In this document: one piece after another, positions 47,662 through 54,321 of the stretch
Layout: the number at the start of each line of letters is the position of its first letter
How positions within the stretch are numbered: position 1 is the stretch's first letter
Virus record (IMG/VR): IMGVR_UViG_3300036985_004801
Location: 1-54,321 of that record
Direction: 5' to 3' (one strand)
From: a virus
DNA length: 54,321 bases
Notes under the pieces: generated by a model
What the model saw: only the letters and a program-made list of their open reading frames with translations
The model's database searches: none
What the model was told of the DNA's origin: nothing
Program-made: the position numbers and the translations under genes

Positions 47662-50600
47662 ATGAAAAAGAGAGTAAGAATATATAAGGCTGGTGGCCAA
47701 ACAAATGAAATAGAAAACAATATGGGAAATCCAGAACAACAAATGCCTCAAGGTAATCCTGAAGCAATGCAGCAACAAATGCAACAAGGTCAACCTCAAC
47801 AAGGTGGTCAAGATCAACAGATGCAACAAATTATGCAGTTTGTTCAACAGATGCTACAACAAGGAGCACAACCTGCTGATATTGCTGCACAATTACTTGA
47901 AAGGCAAGTACCGCCTGAAGCTATTATGCAAATATTTGTTCAAATGGGTATGCAAGAAGCTGAAGCACAACAAACTATTCAAGCTGCTATGCAAAATGGT
48001 CAACCCCAACAACAACAAGGACAGGGTGAAGAACAAATGGAAGGACAAGCTTCTAATCCTCAAGAGGAACAACAAGAACAACAAGGACCTCCTCCTACTC
48101 AACCTGGTGCTCAAATGTCTTATGGCGGTGGATTACAAAGAAGACAACCTCTTTTTGCTGAAGGTGGAAATGTAGATCAAGATGAACTTGATACTGTTGT
48201 TAAAGATGTAGAAGCTTGGATGTCAAGTGATGTTGATACAGATACCATAATTCAACGTATTACCCAACAAGCACAAGATGGAGATATAAGTCCAGAAGTT
48301 GCAAAAATGATTTTAGATAAATTAAGTGAACAAAAACAAGCTAGTGATCCTAGTGGTTCAGATGTAGCCATGCAATCTCAATCAAATGATCCACAAGTAT
48401 ATACTCCTGAGATGGGTGCTCCAGATCAGCAAATGGGATATAGTAAGTTTGGTGGTAATCTTAAAAAATTATTAACTAAAGCTTATGGTGGATCAGCAGC
48501 TGCTCCTGAAGAAAGATCTAAAAATTATGCTGAAGACAGAACAAATATGTTTTTAGACACTATTAAAAATAATACATATAAGTCTATATTAAATGGTTCT
48601 TTCAACAGAGATGGTTCTGTTAGTGCTGCTTATACATCTCCTACTATGTCTTATGGTGGAGGTATTCCTAAAGCCGAAGGTGGAATTAATTTAAAAGATG
48701 GTAAGGTAGTAATTGATCCTACACAATATAAAAGTGAAGCTGAATATAAAGCTGCTGCATTAGATTGGAATTATGCAAATCCTCAGAATACAGTAGGTAT
48801 GGATCTATATAAAGCTAATCCATGGAAAGCTCCTGAAGTTGAGAAAGTAGATAAGGCTACATATACTTATGATGCAGCAAGTGGATCATTTAAACCAGCT
48901 GCCGCAGCAACTACAACTACCAATACAGGTGTTGCAAGAGCTGGAGATGTATTAGGTCAAGATGCTTATGGTGCTTTTGTTACTCATACAGATGGTTCAA
49001 TGCATAGAGTACCTGGCAATACTCCTGCTCCAGGTGCTTATACTCAGCAATATGGTGGATATGGTCAAGGAAACTTTAATCCAGTAGCTTATGGTAGACC
49101 AGGAAATACTTTATTTGATAATTTATATTCTGGTGCAAATCCATTGGGTAGGTTTTTAGCTAACTCAGGAAACAGATATTCCGATCTTAATGTTATAGGT
49201 AATAATTTACCAGGTGGTATGAGTGGTGCTGAATTTTTAGGTGCTGCTGGGAAAAATGGTTTATTCCCTGGTATGGCTGGAAAAATTGGTGATCAATCAT
49301 GGAGAATAGGTGAAGGTGAAGAATTTAAAGAAGGTAGTTTCTGGAAAGGTAATAGAAGAAAAGGTACAAGATATCAAGTTGATTGGGGTAATGCTGCTGC
49401 AATGAATCCTGTAGGCAATGTGCCTGGGTATAATCCAACTGCAGCTGGTCCCGGTTATTCTGGATATAATGCTGATGCAAATGGAGATGGTATTCCTGAT
49501 CTTTTAGTAAGACCAAATGAAACTACAGCACCTGTAGCAACTACTAATCCTGTTACAGCACCTGTAGCAGAGGATGTTACTCCTTCTTCTACTGATGCAT
49601 CTGTTCCTATTGCTACACCTGATCCTAATGCAGATGTAAATACACAATCTGTCAATAGTGGAACATATCCAGAAGATGATTATAATGCATTGGCTGATGT
49701 TACTAGAGCTGAATTAGAAAATTATAATTTAGAAAGACAAAGAGCTGCTTCAGAAGGTGCTATTAATGGTTATCCTGTAAATCAACAAGGTCAAGCACCT
49801 TTATATTCTGGTGAACAACCAATGATGTCTGCAACTGAACAAGATATATATCAAGCACCTTTAGATCAAGGATTTACTCAAAATAGTAATTATGCTGTTT
49901 ATGGTAATCCAACAACTACTGGAGTACCTGCTGAATATACTCCTGAGGCAGATGCTAGTACAGAAGTGCTTATGGAAAGTGATGGTCCTACTAATTATAA
50001 AGCACCTAAAAAACCTATAGCAAAAAAGAAAACTGTTTTATCACAAACATCTGCTGTAAAACAACAAGAAGCACAAAAGGCTGCAAAAAGATTAGCATTT
50101 GAAAATTTACATAATCCAACTACTAAAAATCAAGCAAACAGGAATACTTTTAAAACAGAGGAAGAATGGAACGCTTATCAAGATGTACTAAATAAAAATT
50201 TAGCTAGACAGAATGCTTTTGGTCTTAGCCGCGCATATGGTGGTAATATAGATCCTCAAGCATTGCATAATGCTATTAATTTAATTAATCGTGCTTATGG
50301 TGGAATGATACCAAGAGCTGGTGGTGGAATTGATTTAGGTTCTATAGATACAGATGTAAATAAAATGCCAGATTATTTGCAGTTTGAAAATCTTCCTGGA
50401 AATCAACCAAGTATCGGTGAAAATACTGGTACTTTAGAAACAAGTGCTGATAAAAAATTTAAAATAGATTGGAATTCTGCAGGAGATACATATATGACTA
50501 ATGCTCCAAAGGTGACTAACTTTATGAATAAAGCAAATGCTGCTCCAGGAGTGTTAGAAAATGAGATAGGTCGTCAGTCTGCAATAAATGATACTGCTAG

Positions 50601-50850
50601 ATCTTTTGAAAGTCAATCTCAAGGTATATATGATCAACAAGGTAATTGGATACCTAATAATATTGGTAATCAAAACTTACATCAAACTAATAGTAACTTT
50701 GCTGAACAAAATCAAATTAGTAAATATGGTGGTAATGTATTTAAATATGGTGGCAAAGTTTATGAGATGGGTGGTGTAGTAGATCTTACTGATGATGAGT
50801 TAGCTGAACTAAGAGCTGCTGGAGTGAATTTAACACAAGTAAATGGATAA
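47662..50850 (+). CDS. Large Gln-rich virion protein with repeated GG motifs (1062 aa)
   Basis: Residues 25-160 are extremely Gln-rich. Between them lie a helical pair (QPADIAAQLLERQVPPEAIM, then QIFVQMGMQEAEAQQTIQA) that looks like a small helical bundle. Many YGG/KYGG/AEGG motifs follow, and the extreme end is GGVVDLTDDELAELRAAGVN, a variant of the tail of the preceding protein. DANGDGIPD at residues 605-613 resembles a calcium-binding loop. The character fits a packaged internal (cargo) protein of crAss-like phages; no enzyme is recognised. Confidence 0.6.
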   Translation: MKKRVRIYKAGGQTNEIENNMGNPEQQMPQGNPEAMQQQMQQGQPQQGGQDQQMQQIMQFVQQMLQQGAQPADIAAQLLERQVPPEAIMQIFVQMGMQEAEAQQTIQAAMQNGQPQQQQGQGEEQMEGQASNPQEEQQEQQGPPPTQPGAQMSYGGGLQRRQPLFAEGGNVDQDELDTVVKDVEAWMSSDVDTDTIIQRITQQAQDGDISPEVAKMILDKLSEQKQASDPSGSDVAMQSQSNDPQVYTPEMGAPDQQMGYSKFGGNLKKLLTKAYGGSAAAPEERSKNYAEDRTNMFLDTIKNNTYKSILNGSFNRDGSVSAAYTSPTMSYGGGIPKAEGGINLKDGKVVIDPTQYKSEAEYKAAALDWNYANPQNTVGMDLYKANPWKAPEVEKVDKATYTYDAASGSFKPAAAATTTTNTGVARAGDVLGQDAYGAFVTHTDGSMHRVPGNTPAPGAYTQQYGGYGQGNFNPVAYGRPGNTLFDNLYSGANPLGRFLANSGNRYSDLNVIGNNLPGGMSGAEFLGAAGKNGLFPGMAGKIGDQSWRIGEGEEFKEGSFWKGNRRKGTRYQVDWGNAAAMNPVGNVPGYNPTAAGPGYSGYNADANGDGIPDLLVRPNETTAPVATTNPVTAPVAEDVTPSSTDASVPIATPDPNADVNTQSVNSGTYPEDDYNALADVTRAELENYNLERQRAASEGAINGYPVNQQGQAPLYSGEQPMMSATEQDIYQAPLDQGFTQNSNYAVYGNPTTTGVPAEYTPEADASTEVLMESDGPTNYKAPKKPIAKKKTVLSQTSAVKQQEAQKAAKRLAFENLHNPTTKNQANRNTFKTEEEWNAYQDVLNKNLARQNAFGLSRAYGGNIDPQALHNAINLINRAYGGMIPRAGGGIDLGSIDTDVNKMPDYLQFENLPGNQPSIGENTGTLETSADKKFKIDWNSAGDTYMTNAPKVTNFMNKANAAPGVLENEIGRQSAINDTARSFESQSQGIYDQQGNWIPNNIGNQNLHQTNSNFAEQNQISKYGGNVFKYGGKVYEMGGVVDLTDDELAELRAAGVNLTQVNG

Positions 50851-50852
50851 TT

Positions 50853-53072
50853 ATGGCTAAGTATAAAATATCTGGATTTCCAAGTCAAAATGTGCCTAAG
50901 GCTGTTTTGCAAACTACAATGCAACCTGTGGCTAGAAATATTGCAAATGTAGAAGCTGAGAAAGGGGAAGTTGTTGTTACAAATTCAACTAGAGGTCCTA
51001 AGGAGGGAGATGGTGGTCAACACAATTATTTTGACATGTTTGATATTGGTGGCAAAAAACATTATGATGGTGGTACACCTTTACTTTTAGCAACTGATGG
51101 TGAGGGTGAGGGTAATGGTACGTCATTTATATTTAGTGACAACAAGAAGATGATAGTAAAAGATCCCAAGATGCTAGAATATTTTGGGGTTAATCCAAAA
51201 AAGCCACAAACCTTTGCGGATATTTCTAGAAATTGGGTAAAGTCTGTAAACAAATCAAAGCAGATACTTATTAATAGTGATGCAGATGCTGTAACAAAGA
51301 AGTCTGCAGAGATGACAATGGAAAATGCAGCATTTAAAATTGCGGCTTTAAAGTTATTGCAGGAATCTGGTAAGAATGGTTTTGGTGAGGGTATTCCAAA
51401 TAACTTAGATGTTTTCTTTGATAAGCTACAAGTAGATCCAAATAGTTTATTTGCTATGAATCAAGGTGATGCAGACAAAACAAATCAAGCTGTCACTAAA
51501 GCTTTTGGTGGTATAGTTAATTCTAACAATAATTATGATGAATTTCCTTCTTTATCAAAAGGTGGAGAATTGCCTAAAGCTGGATTAGGAGATAATGTAC
51601 AAGATCCTAAAGATGATTTAACTAAGTTTGGTAAATCAGATCCTACAGCTGAAAAACAATTTGCTTATATTAGAGATGTTTTAGCTAATGATGATAACTT
51701 TAAAGCAGCTTTAAAAAGAGAATACGATGATGCTGCTAGTCATCCAGAAAATTTTGGAGCAGGTTATAATGATGCATTTAAGTTAAATCCAGCAAGTAGA
51801 GATTTAGTTATTAAAAAAGATGCTAATGCTATTTTTGCAGATTACATGGAATTTCAAAAAAGAAATTTAATGTTAAAATCTCATGGTAGAGATGTTAAAG
51901 GTTCAGGACAACAACCTATAAAAGGTCAAGTAAGTAATAAAAATATAACTGAATGGACAAATGCTCATGGTGTTCCATTACCTAATAGAGATGGTGTAGC
52001 TTCTCAACAATTATCATATATTGCTTTTAATAAGTTAGCTGCTAATAAAGATAAATATAATGCTGAACTTGCAAAAGTTATGCAACCTTTTGAGGCAGAA
52101 AAAAGTGGTGCAGGAGATGAAATAGTATTTGGTTCTTCAGAAAAAGGAAGTATTTCAAAAGCAGATGGTGTATATACAGATACAACAGGAGGTGAAAATA
52201 GTAAGTTTACTTTTAAAGAACCAGAGGCTTCAAAAGCTATTGTTGATAATAAAGAACCTTCTTATCAAAAACCAACTAACTATAGAGGTTTAGGTGCTAC
52301 TAAAACGTTAAACAATCCTTATGCTTTAAGAAGAGAAGATCAACTTGGTATTGATCGTGCGATGCAAGCTAGATGGGAAATACCTGAAATTCATCCTTGG
52401 GCTAAAGCTCCTTCTATAGTATTTCCAGAAACAGTATATGATTCACCTGAAAGAAAAATAGCAGCTCAGAATGAACAATTAGGAATGTTTTTAAATAGTG
52501 GAAATGCTTTTGCTACTAGTCCTGGTCAAGCAGCTGCAAACTATGGTAATGTAGCTGCAACCGCTTATGGTAATGTAGCAGATGCTATAGACAATAGTGC
52601 TAAAGTTAATGAAAATTTATTTACTAATAATCAACTACAATATACTCAATTAGCAAATCAACAAAGTGCAGTAAATGCACAAATGTCTACTAATCAAGTT
52701 GATAAAGAAAATACTTTAAAACAAAATCTTGCTAATTCAGTAGGTATTGCTAAAGATAAGATTACAAATTTAGTTGCTAATGCTTGGACAAATGCTACAG
52801 ATAGATTTAATCTTAATGCTCTTAATGAGAATAAAAAATTAGATCCAATTACAGGACAACTATATCTAGCAAATGAGAAACCATTAACTCCTACTAGAGA
52901 TACATCTAAATCTTTTGGTGAAGAATTTAATGTTTTTGCAAGCAGCATGCCAGCAGATGTAAGTAATGACTTAAAAGTAAAAGCTTTCTTAGCATACAAG
53001 TCTGGTAAATATGTATTAGATCCAGTTAACGATGTTACTAAAGTTTCTGATTTAAATAATTATAACACATAA
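50853..53072 (+). CDS. Putative internal virion (cargo) protein (739 aa)
   Basis: The N-terminal region NIANVEAEKGEVVVTNSTRG, followed by FDIGGKKHYDGGTPLLLATD and SFIFSDNKKMIVKDPKMLEY, is a pattern I associate with large internal proteins of Bacteroidota phages. GG motifs (KAFGG, SKGGELPKAG) link it to its neighbours. The C-terminal 250 residues are helical. It is probably injected or stabilises the packaged DNA. No enzyme motif is visible. It starts 2 bp after the Gln-rich protein. Confidence 0.6.
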   Translation: MAKYKISGFPSQNVPKAVLQTTMQPVARNIANVEAEKGEVVVTNSTRGPKEGDGGQHNYFDMFDIGGKKHYDGGTPLLLATDGEGEGNGTSFIFSDNKKMIVKDPKMLEYFGVNPKKPQTFADISRNWVKSVNKSKQILINSDADAVTKKSAEMTMENAAFKIAALKLLQESGKNGFGEGIPNNLDVFFDKLQVDPNSLFAMNQGDADKTNQAVTKAFGGIVNSNNNYDEFPSLSKGGELPKAGLGDNVQDPKDDLTKFGKSDPTAEKQFAYIRDVLANDDNFKAALKREYDDAASHPENFGAGYNDAFKLNPASRDLVIKKDANAIFADYMEFQKRNLMLKSHGRDVKGSGQQPIKGQVSNKNITEWTNAHGVPLPNRDGVASQQLSYIAFNKLAANKDKYNAELAKVMQPFEAEKSGAGDEIVFGSSEKGSISKADGVYTDTTGGENSKFTFKEPEASKAIVDNKEPSYQKPTNYRGLGATKTLNNPYALRREDQLGIDRAMQARWEIPEIHPWAKAPSIVFPETVYDSPERKIAAQNEQLGMFLNSGNAFATSPGQAAANYGNVAATAYGNVADAIDNSAKVNENLFTNNQLQYTQLANQQSAVNAQMSTNQVDKENTLKQNLANSVGIAKDKITNLVANAWTNATDRFNLNALNENKKLDPITGQLYLANEKPLTPTRDTSKSFGEEFNVFASSMPADVSNDLKVKAFLAYKSGKYVLDPVNDVTKVSDLNNYNT

Positions 53073-53122
53073 CTAATTTTTGTTTAACTTATAATTAATA
53101 TATTTACAATAAATAAAATAAC

Positions 53123-54321
53123 ATGGCAACTTATATACAAGGTCAAACCGATTATATTTCTCAGATTCAGCCTACAAAGCCTAATCTAGCGTTTGATGCA
53201 CAAGTTTTACAAACTTCACAAAGTAAATATGATGCTAACCATAAAAAGGTAAGTGATCTTTATGGTTCATTATTAAATTCAGCTATGACAAGAAGTTCAA
53301 ATCTTCAAGCAAGAGATGAATTTTTTAAGACAATTAATGATGATATTAAAAGAATGGGAAGTATGGATTTTTCATTAGATCAAAATGTTCAAGCTGCAGC
53401 AGGTGTCTTCCAATCTATCTATACAAATAATAATATTGTTAAAGATATGGTATGGACCAAAAACTTTAATGAAGAATCTCAAAGAGGTGAGTCTTTTAAA
53501 AATTGTCTTGATGAAACTAAGTGTGGAGGACAATGGTGGGAAGAAGGTGATAGATATATGGCTTACAAGAAAAAAGCTTTTGCAGATGCTACAGCAGATC
53601 AAGCATTAGCAATGGATGATGTTAAATATGTACCCTATAAAAGTGTAATGAAAGAATCAATTAAATTAGCTACAGCAGCTGGTTTAAATGTAGAAATGGA
53701 TAAAATTGATGGTAACTATAAAGTTACTACAAAAAACGGTATATTAATAAAGACTCCATTAACTGCTTTATTTTCAGAAACTATTGGTAAAGATCCAGCT
53801 TTCTCAAATATGTATACAGCTAAAGCTTATGTTAATAGAAATGACTGGGCTGCAAGTAAAGTTAATATGGGTGAGTTTAATACAATGGATGAAGCTCATT
53901 TAGGATATTTAAAAACTGTTGATAAAGAGAATCAAGCTAAACTTGATAAAGCTTCACAAGACTTAAATATTGATTTACATACTATTGATCAAAACATAAA
54001 AAACTATGAAGCTGATTATAAAGCTGGTAAATTTGAACAAGGTAGTGATAAATGGAATAAATATGTAGATGCTAAAAATTTACAAAATAGTGCACTGCAG
54101 GCTAAATCATATACTGATCAAATTCAACAGGTTTCTTTGTTAAAGAATAAACATATGGCTATAGAATCAATGTCTAGCAATATAGATAATCAAAATGCTT
54201 GGTCTTATATGAATGAAGATATTAACAAAGCTGTAGAAGCTCTACAATGGAAAGATGCTAAACAGACTATGGATTTAGATAAGTTAGCTGAGATAAGAAT
54301 TAATCATCAAAATGATATGGC
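53123..54321 (+). CDS. Large virion protein, truncated by window end
   Basis: An ATG at 53123 opens a frame of 399 codons without a stop to the window edge. The sequence starts MATYIQGQTDYISQIQPTKP and is largely helical (YDANHKKVSDLYGSLLNSAM; QDLNIDLHTIDQNIKNYEAD). It continues the series of large internal virion proteins. In crAss-like genomes a very large protein or the virion RNA polymerase is expected soon after; that part cannot be seen here. Confidence 0.7.
   Translation, partial: MATYIQGQTDYISQIQPTKPNLAFDAQVLQTSQSKYDANHKKVSDLYGSLLNSAMTRSSNLQARDEFFKTINDDIKRMGSMDFSLDQNVQAAAGVFQSIYTNNNIVKDMVWTKNFNEESQRGESFKNCLDETKCGGQWWEEGDRYMAYKKKAFADATADQALAMDDVKYVPYKSVMKESIKLATAAGLNVEMDKIDGNYKVTTKNGILIKTPLTALFSETIGKDPAFSNMYTAKAYVNRNDWAASKVNMGEFNTMDEAHLGYLKTVDKENQAKLDKASQDLNIDLHTIDQNIKNYEADYKAGKFEQGSDKWNKYVDAKNLQNSALQAKSYTDQIQQVSLLKNKHMAIESMSSNIDNQNAWSYMNEDINKAVEALQWKDAKQTMDLDKLAEIRINHQNDM

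Noticed and set aside
47804-48175. 123-codon plus-strand frame inside the Gln-rich gene
   Set aside because: Frame shadow of the CAA repeats; Lys/Asn/Leu-rich junk without structure.
1-54321. Stop-codon reassignment as reported for some crAss-like phages
   Set aside because: Large genes are open with the standard code, and TAA, TAG and TGA all appear as normal stops between tightly coupled genes.

Overview
The window is one long stretch of a large, AT-rich double-stranded DNA phage genome. Every supportable gene lies on the + strand, packed head to tail, often with 1-14 nt overlaps. The gene set fits a crAss-like phage (Crassvirales) or a close relative: an IHF-like protein, a PD-(D/E)XK nuclease and a large terminase, followed by a ~900-aa portal, a scaffold-like protein, the major capsid protein, connector proteins, a giant tail stabilisation/muzzle-type protein and several very large probable internal virion (cargo) proteins. 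The host is inferred to be a member of Bacteroidota, because the Bacteroidota -7 promoter motif TAnnTTTG precedes most transcription units, usually just after a hairpin terminator, and because Shine-Dalgarno sites are nearly absent. The genetic code looks standard (TAA, TAG and TGA are all used as stops). No tRNA, rRNA, CRISPR array, insertion sequence or integrase was seen.

Layout. 1-771: mostly non-coding left region with G-runs, a direct repeat, a promoter driving a 45-aa basic protein, and three identical 18-bp hairpin repeats in front of a second promoter. 772-2580: short operon with a RepL-like winged-helix protein, a small lipoprotein, a GIY-YIG (SegE-like) nuclease and a GroES-like co-chaperonin, closed by a terminator. 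2687-9843: tail-fibre/tailspike block with two large beta-rich spikes, each followed by a ~105-110-aa acidic partner. 9859-11958: lysis cassette (holin, GH24 lysozyme, a second small membrane protein, a YkuD-like peptidoglycan enzyme) plus a basic protein. 12077-20140: DNA packaging block (IHF-like, Cys-rich protein, PD-(D/E)XK nuclease, TerS candidate, TerL, portal). 20268-28322: capsid block (scaffold, MCP, connector, several tiny Lys-rich proteins, and a 548-aa abundant-type virion protein). 28400-37003: unusual Cys-rich fibre cluster with coiled-coil, collagen-like and von Willebrand A-type modules. 37115-44152: connector/ring proteins and the 1637-aa stabilisation protein. 44200-54321: large probable cargo proteins sharing GG motifs, one carrying a candidate ADP-ribosyltransferase domain; the last gene runs off the window.

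How it works together (inference): early-type genes at the left prepare replication and folding. The terminase, portal, scaffold and MCP build and fill the head. The connector proteins and stabilisation protein close the tail. The fibre clusters mediate adsorption. The cargo proteins are packaged and probably injected. The holin/lysozyme/YkuD cassette releases progeny. The most promising unusual features are the candidate ART domain on a virion protein, the shared C-terminal tag and GG motifs of the cargo proteins, the VWA-type tail protein in a Cys-rich cluster, and the triple hairpin array next to the RepL-like gene.
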